Program-made: the position numbers and the translations under genes
The notes under the pieces: generated by a model
Told to the model about the DNA's origin: nothing
The model's input: only the letters and a program-made list of their open reading frames with translations
The model's database searches: none
Shown: piece after piece, positions 17,501 to 24,714 of the stretch
Position numbering within the stretch: the stretch's first letter is position 1
How the letters are laid out: each line of letters starts with the position of its first letter
Assembly (NCBI RefSeq): GCF_019655855.1
Contig: NZ_BPFX01000006.1
Coordinates: 186,001 to 250,000 of the forward strand
Length of the DNA: 64,000 nucleotides
Reading direction: 5' to 3'
Source: Pseudomonas paralcaligenes
Lineage (GTDB): Bacteria; Pseudomonadota; Gammaproteobacteria; Pseudomonadales; Pseudomonadaceae

Positions 17501-18251
17501 GGGCGACGTCTACCTCGGCGCGCCGGTGGCCACCCCGCTGGACCCACGCCACCGCCTGGTCACGACCAAGTACAACCCGGCGCGCACCTGGACCGCGGAG
17601 AACTCGGTGGGCATCGGCGGCGCCTACATGTGCGTGTACGGCATGGAAGGCCCCGGCGGCTACCAGTTCGTCGGCCGCACCCTGCAGATGTGGAACCGCT
17701 ACCGCGAGGTCGAGGCCTTCGACGGCAAGCCCTGGCTGCTGCGCTTCTTCGACCAGATACGCTTCTACCCGGTATCCGCCGAGGAACTGCTGCGCATCCG
17801 CCGCGATTTCCCCCTGGGCCGCTACCCGCTGCGCATCGAGCACAGCGAACTGGCCCTGGCCGACTACCAGCGCTTCCTCGCCGACCAGGCCGAGGGCATC
17901 GATGCCTTCCGTACTCGGCAGCGCGCCGCCTTCGACGCCGAGCGCCAGCGCTGGATAGCTTCCGGCCAGGCCCACTTCGAGGTGGACGAAACGGTGGCCG
18001 AACTGGGCGAGGACACCCCGCTCGCCGCCGGCCAGCACAGCATCGACAGCCACATCGCCGGCAACCTCTGGCAGGTGCAGGTCGAGGAAGGCGCCACGGT
18101 ACGGGCCGGCGACGTGCTGGTGATCCTCGAATCGATGAAGATGGAGATTCCCCTCGTCGCGCCGGTCGGCGGCGTGGTCCGCGAAGTGCGCGTGCAGCCC
18201 GGTTCGCCGGTGCGCGCCGGCCAGCGCGTGGTGGTGCTGGAGGAGGCCTGA
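14574..18251 (+). CDS. urea/guanidine carboxylase (biotin-dependent)
   Basis: A 1225-residue biotin enzyme that carboxylates urea or guanidine using ATP and bicarbonate. The N-terminal biotin carboxylase ATP-grasp domain covers about 1-450 (MLKSTAGGGGIGMRVCRS; EVNTRLQVEHGVTEQVWG). A KipA-like carboxyltransferase half follows from about 455 (GTQTTVQDYPGRLGYWAVGV), a KipI-like half from about 840, and a C-terminal biotinyl domain with ESMKME, the biotin Lys at about 1188. Linkage to guanidine riboswitches and DUF1989 proteins points to guanidine as substrate. Residues about 771-803 are encoded by a palindromic repeat inserted in frame. No allophanate hydrolase follows. Confidence 0.92.
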   Translation: MFDTLLIANRGAIACRILRTLRQLDVKGVAVYSEADAASLHIQQADEAHSLGEGPAAQTYLVVDKILGIAKRSGARAIHPGYGFLSENAAFAEACEAAGIAFVGPTPEQLRVFGLKHTARALAKQHGVPLLEGTELLEDLDAALAAGERVGYPVMLKSTAGGGGIGMRVCRSAEELSDAFDAVKRLGQNNFSDSGVFIEKYIQRARHLEVQVFGDGHGEVLAMGVRDCSVQRRNQKVLEETPAPNLPAGMAEELCAAAIELARAVSYRSAGTVEFVYDSEAERFYFLEVNTRLQVEHGVTEQVWGVDLVRWMIELAAGDLPPLAELAKTLQPNGHAIQARLYAEDPGRDFQPSPGLLTAVQFPAADGKALRIDTWVEAGCEIPPYFDPMIAKLIAWAPSRAEAAAALDRALAGSLLYGVETNRDYLRQIIEDAPFASGSPWTRCLEGLVYRADTFEVLSAGTQTTVQDYPGRLGYWAVGVPPSGPMDDRALRLGNRLLGNDEGAAGLEITMSGPLLRFNTDAVVAVTGTTIPLSVDGAPQPMNTALLVEAGSTLALGTLAGSGARSYLCLRGGLQVPEYLGSRSTFTLGQFGGHGGRALRAGDVLHLPPLADRQAGARLPAGLCTELPAVRQLRVIYGPHGAPEYFTPAYIDTFLATDWEVHFNSSRTGVRLIGPKPEWVRDSGGEAGLHPSNIHDNPYAIGAVDFTGDMPVILGPDGPSLGGFVCPVTIIEADLWQLGQLKAGDKVRFVPVDITTARELAQARNAETVLLSPLPLGEGAGVRDLSAHTDRPSPQPSPKGRGGWSVDDLASPIVLDLGRDDTHLVARLSGDTHLLLEIGQPELDLVLRFRGHALMQALEAKQLDGVIDLTPGIRSLQVHYQPETLPLARLLEVVAGEWDAVCAARDLKVPSRIVHLPLSWDDPACQLAIEKYMTTVRKDAPWCPSNLEFIRRINDLLDLDEVHRTVFDASYLVMGLGDVYLGAPVATPLDPRHRLVTTKYNPARTWTAENSVGIGGAYMCVYGMEGPGGYQFVGRTLQMWNRYREVEAFDGKPWLLRFFDQIRFYPVSAEELLRIRRDFPLGRYPLRIEHSELALADYQRFLADQAEGIDAFRTRQRAAFDAERQRWIASGQAHFEVDETVAELGEDTPLAAGQHSIDSHIAGNLWQVQVEEGATVRAGDVLVILESMKMEIPLVAPVGGVVREVRVQPGSPVRAGQRVVVLEEA
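16886..16981 (+). repeat. palindromic repeat inserted in frame in the carboxylase gene
   Basis: Left arm CCCCTCTCCCTCTGGGAGAG continues through GGTGAGGGAC. The right arm runs GTCCCTCACCCC to GGGAGAGGGG, so the unit is an inverted repeat of about 96 bp. This sequence is a familiar intergenic repeat, and its translation (SPLPLGEG then PSPQPSPKGRG) is the typical low-complexity product of such repeats. It lies between the two carboxyltransferase halves and keeps the frame open. Confidence 0.85.
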
Positions 18252-18309
18252 CTGGCTGGCGACCACGCCAACGGGTAGAGTGCGGGCAGCGCATCCACAG
18301 GGAAGAACC

Positions 18310-19374
18310 ATGCCGCTGACCCGCGACCAGGCCCAGCAACGGGCCGACGACATCCAGGCGTTCCGCCGCGAGGCCCTGCGCCTGCAGGGCGAACAGGCGC
18401 TCCCACTGAGCGACGCCCAGCTCGGCGAGATCGAGCGCCACCACGACGGCCTGCTGGCCCGCTACCGCGCCAGCTTCGACATCGACCACGATCAGCAGAC
18501 CCGGCGCCTGTCGCTGAGCATGCGCGTGGTCTCGCTGCTCGGCGCCCTGGCCCTGGCCGCCAGCCTGCTGTTCTTCTTCTACCAGTTCTGGGGGCTGATC
18601 GGCGAAGCCCTGCAGGTCGGCATCCTGATCGGCTTCTCGCTCGGCAGCCTGGCGCTGACCTTCGTCCTGCTGCGGCGCGACGCCTCCGGCTACTTCGCCA
18701 AGCTCGCCGGCGTGCTGGCGCTGGCCTGCTTCGTGCTCAACATCCACCTGCTCGGGCAGATCTTCAACATCACCCCGACCGACAACGCCCTGCTCTGCTG
18801 GGCCGCCTACGCCCTGCTGCTGGCCTACGCCTGCAACGCGCGCCTGCTGCTGGCCGCCGGCCTCGCCTGCCTGCTGGCCTACAGCGCCACGCGCATGAGC
18901 GACTGGTGCGGCTGGTACTGGCTGGACGCGGCCGAGCGGCCGGAGAACTTCCTGGCCGGCGGCCTGCTGGTGTTCCTGCTGCCGGCGCTGGTGTCCCAGG
19001 CCCGCTTCAGCGGCTTCGCCGCCACCTACCGGATCGTCGGCCTGCTGGCCATGCTGCTGCCGGTGCTGGCGCTGTCCAACTGGGGACGCGGCAGCTACCT
19101 GCCGTTCGACCACGACAGCATCGAGAAGGCCTACCAGCTGGTCGGCTTCGCCGCCTCGGCCTTCTTCATCTGGCTCGGCATCCGCCGCGACTGGGCCGAG
19201 GTCAGCCTGCTCGGCCAGCTGTCGCTCCTGCTGTTCCTGTTCATCAAGATGGTCGACTGGTGGTGGGACGTGCTGCCCAAGTACCTGTTCTTCCTCATTC
19301 TCGGCCTGACCGCGATCCTCGCCCTGCTGGTGCTCGGACGCCTGCGCCGCGGCCACAAGGGAGGTGCCGCATGA
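18310..19374 (+). CDS. DUF2157 membrane protein
   Basis: A 354-residue inner-membrane protein. A cytoplasmic N-terminal stretch of about 70 residues, charged and probably helical, is followed by roughly eight to ten hydrophobic segments. The DUF2157 pattern is visible in the first membrane block (LSLSMRVVSLLGALALAASLLFFF) and GQIFNITPTDNALL. ATG 18310 has GGGAAGAACC upstream. The last codons overlap the next gene by ATGA. Function unknown; the DUF2157-DUF4824 pair is a recurring arrangement. Confidence 0.8.
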   Translation: MPLTRDQAQQRADDIQAFRREALRLQGEQALPLSDAQLGEIERHHDGLLARYRASFDIDHDQQTRRLSLSMRVVSLLGALALAASLLFFFYQFWGLIGEALQVGILIGFSLGSLALTFVLLRRDASGYFAKLAGVLALACFVLNIHLLGQIFNITPTDNALLCWAAYALLLAYACNARLLLAAGLACLLAYSATRMSDWCGWYWLDAAERPENFLAGGLLVFLLPALVSQARFSGFAATYRIVGLLAMLLPVLALSNWGRGSYLPFDHDSIEKAYQLVGFAASAFFIWLGIRRDWAEVSLLGQLSLLLFLFIKMVDWWWDVLPKYLFFLILGLTAILALLVLGRLRRGHKGGAA

Positions 19375-20210
19375 ACAAGCGTCTGATGCTGGGCGCGGGG
19401 CTGGGCCTGATCCTGCTGAGCAACGCCGTGGCCCTGGCGGGGGTCTGGTACAACCGCCAGGGCGAGCCGGACAGCCGCCTGCTGCTGTCCGAGCGCGAGC
19501 TGCACCGCGACTGGGACGGGCCGCGCCAGGAAAACAGCGGCCTCAGCCTGAGCCTGGACTGGCGCATGGTGTCACGCGATGCCCCGGGGCAGGACTACTG
19601 CACCAGCACCTACGGCCTGAGCGCGGCCCAGTTGCAGGCGGTCGGTCTGCCCAGCAGCGGCCCCGAGCCGCGCCGCGACACCCGACGGGCCTGGGCGGTG
19701 CTGGAGCTGGACGGCCCCGCCTACCGGCAGTCGCTGCAGCTGGCCGAGCGCCATCTGCAGCAGGCCAGCGACAAGCTGAGCCAGCAGCCGGACGACAAGG
19801 AGCTGCAAGAGCATGAACAGGACGCGCGCAAGGCCCTGGAGAACGCGCGCCTGCGGGAAACCCGGCTGTTCCTGGTCGATGTCGGTCTCGATCCCGAGGC
19901 GCTGCGCGAGCGCTATCCGGAGCGCGCCCGCCATGCCCTGGTGCACGGTACGGTGCGGGTCTGGCGGCGCTGCTACGACGCCGACAGGATCACCCTGGGC
20001 GGCACCTTCTCCGCCAGCAACGAGCGCATCAACGTGCCCCATGCCTGGCGCCGGACACTGGCCGAGCGGCTGCCGGAGCACTACGGCAACGCGGACCAGC
20101 CCTTCAGCGCGGCAGTCAGCTTCGGCCAGCGCCTGGAGCCCTGGATCGACGAGGTACGGATAGAGGAAAAAGCCACCCGCCGCGATGACGGGAACGGCAC
20201 TGCACGCTAG
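19371..20210 (+). CDS. DUF4824-type membrane-anchored protein
   Basis: A 279-residue protein with one N-terminal hydrophobic anchor (LMLGAGLGLILLSNAVALAGV) and a long periplasmic part. A glutamine/lysine-rich helical region at about 120-155 may form a coiled coil. It is coupled to the DUF2157 gene by a 4-bp overlap, so the two probably act together in the envelope. DUF4824 is my best family match from the neighbour; function unknown. Confidence 0.65.
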   Translation: MNKRLMLGAGLGLILLSNAVALAGVWYNRQGEPDSRLLLSERELHRDWDGPRQENSGLSLSLDWRMVSRDAPGQDYCTSTYGLSAAQLQAVGLPSSGPEPRRDTRRAWAVLELDGPAYRQSLQLAERHLQQASDKLSQQPDDKELQEHEQDARKALENARLRETRLFLVDVGLDPEALRERYPERARHALVHGTVRVWRRCYDADRITLGGTFSASNERINVPHAWRRTLAERLPEHYGNADQPFSAAVSFGQRLEPWIDEVRIEEKATRRDDGNGTAR

Positions 20211-20239
20211 CATTACGCCATTCCCTCAAGGCTTTCCCC

Positions 20240-21724
20240 ATGCCGCTCAGCACGTCCCGCAAGGCCCAGTTATCCCTGCTGCTGCTCCTGACGATCCTGC
20301 TGCTGGGCGGCTTCCTCGCCACCAGCCTGGCCAGCTACTACAGCTCGCGGGACAGCATCCGGCGCACCATCGTCAACACCGAGCTGCCGCTGACCTCCGA
20401 CAACATCTACTCGGAGATCCAGAAGGACCTGATCCGCCCGACCCTGATCGCCTCGATGATGTCCCGCGACACCTTCCTGCGCGACTGGGTGCTGGCCGGC
20501 GAGCGCGACCCGCAGCCCATGACCCGCTATCTGCGCGAGGTGCAGGGGCACTACGGCACCTTCACCAGCTTCTTCGTCTCCGAGAAGACCCACGTCTACT
20601 ACCAGGCCAAGGGCGTGCTCAAGAAGATCGACCAGAACGAGCCCCGCGATGCCTGGTACTTCCGCGTGCGCGACATGGCCGAGCCGTACGAGATCAACGT
20701 CGACCCGGACATGGCCAACAGCGACCGGCTCACCTTCTTCATCAACTTCAAGGTGTACGACTACCAGGACAACTTCATCGGCGTGGCCGGCGTCGGCCTG
20801 ACGGTGGACGCCGTGGTCAAGCTGGTGGACGACTACCAGCAGCGCTACGACCGCAGCATCTACTTCACCGACCGCAACGGCTACCTGATGCTCACCGGCG
20901 CCGACGGCGGCCCGATGGGCGCGCACCGCGGCCAGCAGCTCGGCCAGCTGCCCGGCATGGAATCGCTGCTGGCCAAGCTGCCGCAGCCGCGCAGCGGCAA
21001 CTTCAGCTACCAGCACAAGGGGCGCAGCCACTTCCTCAACGTGCGCTACATCCCCGAACTGGACTGGTACCTGTTCGTCGGCAAGCACGAGGAAGGCGCC
21101 CTCGCCGGCATCCGCCACAGCCTCTACCTCAACCTGCTGATCTGCGCCCTAATCAGTGCCGTGGTGCTGTTCCTCGTCTACCTGGCCACCCGGCGCTACC
21201 AGCAACGCATCGCCGCCCTGGCCACCACCGACGTGCTCACCGGCCTGCCCAACCGGCGTGGCTTCGACCTGCTGGCCGCCCAGGCGCTGCACGAGGCCAT
21301 GCGCGAACAGAGCCCGCTGAGCGCCCTGCTGCTGGACCTGGACCACTTCAAACAGCTCAACGACACCCACGGCCACCTGGCCGGCGACCACGTGCTGCGC
21401 GGCTTCGCCAGGAACCTGCAAGGCAACCTGAGGCAGTCCGACATCATCTGCCGCTGGGGCGGCGAGGAATTCATCCTCCTGCTCAAGGACACCGGCGGCA
21501 GCACCGCGCGGCAACTGGCCGAGAAGATCCGCCAGCAGGCCGAGGAACAGGTGTTCCCGTTCAACGGCGTCAACCTGCGGGTCACCGCCAGCATCGGCAT
21601 CACCGAACTGCACGACGACGACAGCCTGGATCGCCTGATCGCCCGCGCCGACCGCGCGCTCTACCGGGCCAAGCAGTCCGGGCGCAACCGGGTGTGCGAA
21701 GACACAGGCAATCTGCAGCCATGA
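20240..21724 (+). CDS. membrane diguanylate cyclase
   Basis: A 494-residue c-di-GMP synthase. It has an N-terminal membrane helix (LSLLLLLTILLLGGFLATSL), a periplasmic Cache-like sensor at about 35-290, a second helix near 295-317, and a GGDEF domain. The active site is RWGGEEFILLL, and an inhibitory I-site RQSD lies five residues before it, so product feedback is expected. Start codon follows CAAGGC. The stop overlaps the CWC gene by ATGA. The sensed signal cannot be read from the sequence. Confidence 0.92.
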   Translation: MPLSTSRKAQLSLLLLLTILLLGGFLATSLASYYSSRDSIRRTIVNTELPLTSDNIYSEIQKDLIRPTLIASMMSRDTFLRDWVLAGERDPQPMTRYLREVQGHYGTFTSFFVSEKTHVYYQAKGVLKKIDQNEPRDAWYFRVRDMAEPYEINVDPDMANSDRLTFFINFKVYDYQDNFIGVAGVGLTVDAVVKLVDDYQQRYDRSIYFTDRNGYLMLTGADGGPMGAHRGQQLGQLPGMESLLAKLPQPRSGNFSYQHKGRSHFLNVRYIPELDWYLFVGKHEEGALAGIRHSLYLNLLICALISAVVLFLVYLATRRYQQRIAALATTDVLTGLPNRRGFDLLAAQALHEAMREQSPLSALLLDLDHFKQLNDTHGHLAGDHVLRGFARNLQGNLRQSDIICRWGGEEFILLLKDTGGSTARQLAEKIRQQAEEQVFPFNGVNLRVTASIGITELHDDDSLDRLIARADRALYRAKQSGRNRVCEDTGNLQP

Positions 21725-21924
21725 ACGCGGAGCGCTGTCCGCGCTGCGGCCAGCCCAACCGCTGCGCCCAGGCCGGCGAACAGCAGCCGGTGCAGGACTG
21801 CTGGTGCTTCCATGCGCCGCTCGAACACGGCGCTCTCGACGCACTACCCGCCGAACAGTTCGACCGCACCTGCCTCTGCCCCGACTGCCTGCGTGCCCTC
21901 GCCGGAAAAGGCAAACCCGGGTAG
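21721..21924 (+). CDS. cysteine-rich CWC-family protein
   Basis: A 67-residue protein with seven Cys in patterns CPRCGQPNRC, CWC and CLCPDC. This matches the cysteine-rich CWC family, probably metal binding. It is translationally coupled to the upstream diguanylate cyclase and ends 2 bp before the pseudouridine synthase. Such genes are often next to rsuA-like genes. Function unknown. Confidence 0.8.
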   Translation: MNAERCPRCGQPNRCAQAGEQQPVQDCWCFHAPLEHGALDALPAEQFDRTCLCPDCLRALAGKGKPG

Positions 21925-21926
21925 CG

Positions 21927-22637
21927 ATGCGCCTCGACCGCTTCCTCAGCAACCTGCCCCGCTTCAGCCGCGCCGACGCCCGCCTGCTGCTGGCCGAGGG
22001 CCGCCTGCGGGTGGACGGGCAGGTGGTGCGCGACAGTCGCCACGAGGTGCGCGAATTCAGCCGCATCGAACTGGACGGCGAGCTGCTGCAGGCCGGCAAG
22101 CCCGCGCGCTACTTCATGCTCAACAAGCCGGCCGGCGTGGTCAGCGCCACCGAGCACGCCGAATACCGCACCGTGCTCGACCTGCTGGACGAGCCGGACA
22201 GGCACGACCTGCACATCGCCGGGCGCCTGGACCTGACCACCACCGGGCTGCTGGTGCTCACCAACGACGGCCTCTGGTCGCGCCACCTCACCCAACCGCG
22301 CAACCGGCTGGGCAAGGTGTACCGCGTGCACACCGAGCAGCCGATCACCGAGGCATACGCCGAGGTCTTCGCCCGCGGCCTGTACTTCGCCTACGAAGAC
22401 CTCACCACCCTGCCCGCCGAACTGGAGATACTCGACAGCCACTGCGCCCTGCTGACCCTGCACGAGGGCCGCTACCATCAGGTCAAGCGCATGTTCGGCC
22501 ACTTCCGCAACCGGGTGATCGGCCTGCACCGGGAGCGAATGGGGCCGCTACGACTCGACGAGCATCTGGCGCCGGGGCAGTACCGCCCCCTGAGCGCTGA
22601 CGAGATCGCGGCAGTCCGCCACCCCACCGCCGGATGA
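21927..22637 (+). CDS. rsuA: RsuA-family rRNA pseudouridine synthase
   Basis: A 236-residue enzyme that isomerises uridine in rRNA. An N-terminal S4 RNA-binding domain (MRLDRFLSNLPRFSRADARL) is followed by the catalytic domain with the conserved Asp in GRLDLTTTGLLVLTND. The short length and the S4 domain fit RsuA (16S U516) better than RluB or RluE, though specificity is inferred. ATG 21927 is chosen over an upstream in-frame codon inside the CWC gene. Confidence 0.85.
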   Translation: MRLDRFLSNLPRFSRADARLLLAEGRLRVDGQVVRDSRHEVREFSRIELDGELLQAGKPARYFMLNKPAGVVSATEHAEYRTVLDLLDEPDRHDLHIAGRLDLTTTGLLVLTNDGLWSRHLTQPRNRLGKVYRVHTEQPITEAYAEVFARGLYFAYEDLTTLPAELEILDSHCALLTLHEGRYHQVKRMFGHFRNRVIGLHRERMGPLRLDEHLAPGQYRPLSADEIAAVRHPTAG

Positions 22638-22968
22638 CCGTCCGGCAGGCGCATGGTCCCTCGTCATCCGAGCGACTTGCACCTGCAACACAAGCCTGCT
22701 TGAATCAGAGCCGTGGTCCGGATGTGACCACTCAGTCTCAAGAACACTCTAAGAAAATCTTTCCGGTCGAGTGCCTCCGGCACCGCCAACGGGCCTGCCC
22801 CCGTCGCGCCGCAAGGCCGATGCCCGTTCCGGAAATACCCGCCCCACAACAATCATCGGCCAGCCCTTCGAGCCGACCAGGCCTCCTTCCAGGCGCATGC
22901 CACCTGTCCTGAACCCGCGCGCGACCGCGTGCCGCGCGTTCGTATCGCCGTACGTCAGGGGCATGACC
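22638..22968. other. 331-bp gap between rsuA and phaG
   Basis: No convincing gene, RNA or repeat was seen. It presumably contains the phaG promoter, but I could not find a -24/-12 signal with correct spacing or a clear vegetative promoter. Confidence 0.4.
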
Positions 22969-23847
22969 ATGAAAGCAGAAACCGCTGTGCTGGATATCCA
23001 GGGGCAACACCGGGTTTACACGGAGTTCTATCGTGCCGACGGCGCCGAGCAGACCATCATTCTGGTCAACGGCTCGCTGTCGACCACCGCATCCTTCGCG
23101 CAGACGGTCCGCTACCTCCACCCGCACTTCAACGTGGTGCTGTTCGACCTGCCCTACGCCGGGCAATCGCGCGAGCACAACCGCCACGACCGCTTCCTCA
23201 CCCGCGAGGACGAAGCCGACATCCTGCTGGAACTGGTGGAGCATTTCGGCTGCGACACCGTGCTGTCCTTCTCCTGGGGCGGCATCGCCACACTGCAGGC
23301 CCTGGCCCGCCGGCCAAGAAGGATCGAGCACGCAGTGATCAACTCCTTCTCGCCGGTGGTCAACCCGGCCATGCTCGGCTACCTGCGCGCCGGCCTGGCG
23401 GTGATGCGCGACTGCGACAGGGAGAGCATCGGCATGGTGCTCAACGGCACCATCGGCAAGCACCTACCATCGCTGTTCAAACGCTACAACCATCGCCACG
23501 TCACTGGCCTGGAGCCTTACGAATACGAGCAGATGAGCTTCCACGTGGAAACCGTGCTGAACAACGGCGGGCGCTCCTGCGTCAGCTTCGCCGGGCAGAT
23601 CGAGATTCCGCTGCTGTTCGTCAACGGCGAATGGGACGAGTACACCACGCCCGAGGATGCTCGCCTGTTCACCCGGCACGTGCGCCACTGCGAATTCCGC
23701 ACCATCGACCAGGCCGGCCACTTCCTCGACATGGAACACAAGACCGCCTGGCTGCAGACCCGCGACGCGCTGCTGGCCTTCCTGCTCCCGCCGCTCGCCG
23801 GCCGCACGCGCAACCTGCCGGCCGAGAGGCATGCCGTGGCGATATGA
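22969..23847 (+). CDS. phaG: PhaG-type 3-hydroxyacyl-ACP acyltransferase
   Basis: Alpha/beta-hydrolase-fold enzyme linking fatty-acid synthesis to medium-chain polyhydroxyalkanoate precursors by taking 3-hydroxyacyl groups from ACP. The 292 residues match PhaG closely from AVLDIQGQ-RVYTEFYRAD onward. It shows the nucleophile-elbow region SFSWGGIATL, GKHLPSLFKRYNHRHV and the C-terminal AGHFLDMEHKTA. RhlA is the nearest alternative, but the similarity I recall to P. putida PhaG is stronger and no rhlB follows. AGGGG lies seven bases before ATG 22969. Confidence 0.85.
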   Translation: MKAETAVLDIQGQHRVYTEFYRADGAEQTIILVNGSLSTTASFAQTVRYLHPHFNVVLFDLPYAGQSREHNRHDRFLTREDEADILLELVEHFGCDTVLSFSWGGIATLQALARRPRRIEHAVINSFSPVVNPAMLGYLRAGLAVMRDCDRESIGMVLNGTIGKHLPSLFKRYNHRHVTGLEPYEYEQMSFHVETVLNNGGRSCVSFAGQIEIPLLFVNGEWDEYTTPEDARLFTRHVRHCEFRTIDQAGHFLDMEHKTAWLQTRDALLAFLLPPLAGRTRNLPAERHAVAI

Positions 23848-23912
23848 GGGGTCGGCACGTCCGGATCAGCTTCACCTAAGCGGGCGATTCTGGTACAAAG
23901 TCACCCGCCCAG

Positions 23913-23986
23913 GCGGGCGTCGTATAATGGCATTACCTGAGCTTCCCAAGCTCATGACGAGGGTTCGATTCCCTTCGCCCGCTCCA
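23913..23986 (+). tRNA. tRNA-Gly (anticodon CCC)
   Basis: A 74-nt cloverleaf with acceptor stem GCGGGCG/CGCCCGC, anticodon stem-loop TGAGC-TTCCCAA-GCTCA (anticodon CCC), T-loop GGGTTCGATTCCC and encoded CCA. Its 3' end is the integration site of the element that follows. Confidence 0.97.
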
Positions 23987-24033
23987 ATATCAATACGTTA
24001 AGGCCCTGTTTTTACAGGGCTTTTTCGTTTCTG
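23960..24033 (+). repeat. left attachment repeat (attL) with tRNA terminator
   Basis: The last 27 bases of tRNA-Gly (23960-23986) recur exactly at 31718-31744. After a diverged 14-base spacer of equal length, the next 33 bases (24001-24033) recur at 31759-31791. The second block is a terminator: stem GCCCTG/CAGGGC with loop TTTTTA and a TTTTT tail. These repeats bound the integrated element. Confidence 0.9.
24002..24026 (+). terminator. tRNA-Gly rho-independent terminator
   Basis: GCCCTG-TTTTTA-CAGGGC is followed by TTTTT, 16 bases after the tRNA CCA end. An identical copy lies beyond the right attachment repeat at 31760-31784. Confidence 0.85.
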
Positions 24034-24076
24034 AGATTGGGTGCTGTCGAAAAAGTGTCGAATCGGCGGAAGCCGG

Positions 24077-24364
24077 TCAGTGGGACAGCGCCTGGATGAC
24101 GTGCTCGGGATCGTTGTGGATGGCACGCAACAACGCCTTGGCCGGCCCGGTAGGTTCACGTCGCCCCTGTTCCCAGTTGCGCAGTGTGCCCAGTTGCACA
24201 TCAATCATCGCCGCGAACTTGGCCTGAGTCAGGCCGGTGGCCTTGCGGATCTCCTTCACCTGCAGAGCATCCACGGCGAACTCCCGCGAAGGCTGACGCT
24301 CGCCACGCTGGATTTCATCCATCTGCTGGACGCTCTCCAGAAGGTCGTCAAAGAATCTGCCCAT
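24077..24364 (-). CDS. NadS/HigA-type helix-turn-helix antitoxin
   Basis: A 95-residue Xre-type DNA-binding antitoxin. The N-terminus (MGRFFDDLLESVQQMDEIQRGE) and the HTH core (IRKATGLTQAKFAAMIDVQLGTLRNWEQGRREP) match the NadS family. ATG 24364 is chosen because a near-perfect GGAGGTGATC ribosome binding site precedes it. It follows the toxin gene by 5 bp in the higBA order (toxin first). It is expected to neutralise the toxin and repress the pair. Confidence 0.9.
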   Translation of the reverse strand: MGRFFDDLLESVQQMDEIQRGERQPSREFAVDALQVKEIRKATGLTQAKFAAMIDVQLGTLRNWEQGRREPTGPAKALLRAIHNDPEHVIQALSH

Positions 24365-24369
24365 GGTGA

Positions 24370-24684
24370 TCACCTCCACCGCTCAATGATTTGCCGGAGC
24401 GCCTTGCGCTCATCCGCTGTCAGGTCGTCCTTCTCGTTCTTCGGATAGATCAGCAGCAAGGCAATCTGCGAAGCGGACGTGAAGTGGTAGTAAATGACCC
24501 TGGAACCGCCCCGCTTGCCGTGACCGCTGGAGGCGACACGCACCTTGCGAATGCCGCCAGTGCCTTCGATCACATCGCCCATATCCGGCCGCTCGGCCAA
24601 TTGCCGCTGAAACGCCGCGTAGCTGTCATCGCTCAGTAGCTCGCGCAAGCGCTTGGTGAAGATCGGAGTCTCGATGAAAATCAT
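24370..24684 (-). CDS. RelE/HigB-type toxin
   Basis: A 104-residue RelE-superfamily protein, of the group paired with NadS antitoxins. The N-terminus IFIETPIFTKRLRELL, the core GTGGIRKVRVASSGHGKRGGSRVIYYHF and the C-terminal YPKNEKDDLTADERKAL are typical. Such toxins cleave mRNA at the ribosome. It lies between the integrase and the attachment site and may stabilise the element. Confidence 0.9.
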   Translation of the reverse strand: MIFIETPIFTKRLRELLSDDSYAAFQRQLAERPDMGDVIEGTGGIRKVRVASSGHGKRGGSRVIYYHFTSASQIALLLIYPKNEKDDLTADERKALRQIIERWR

Positions 24685-24714
24685 GCCAAATAGTACGCCA
24701 GTGGCGCACCTCCT

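Noticed and set aside
22969..23847. RhlA (rhamnolipid precursor synthase) instead of PhaG
   Set aside because: The N-terminal AVLDIQGQ and the GKHLPSLFKR and AGHFLDMEHKTA segments are closer to PhaG as I remember it, and no rhlB or quorum-sensing box is nearby.
24003..24020. CTGTTTTTACAG as a LexA box beside tRNA-Gly and again at 31763
   Set aside because: The arms are only four bases apart instead of eight, and the sequence is the stem-loop of the tRNA terminator.
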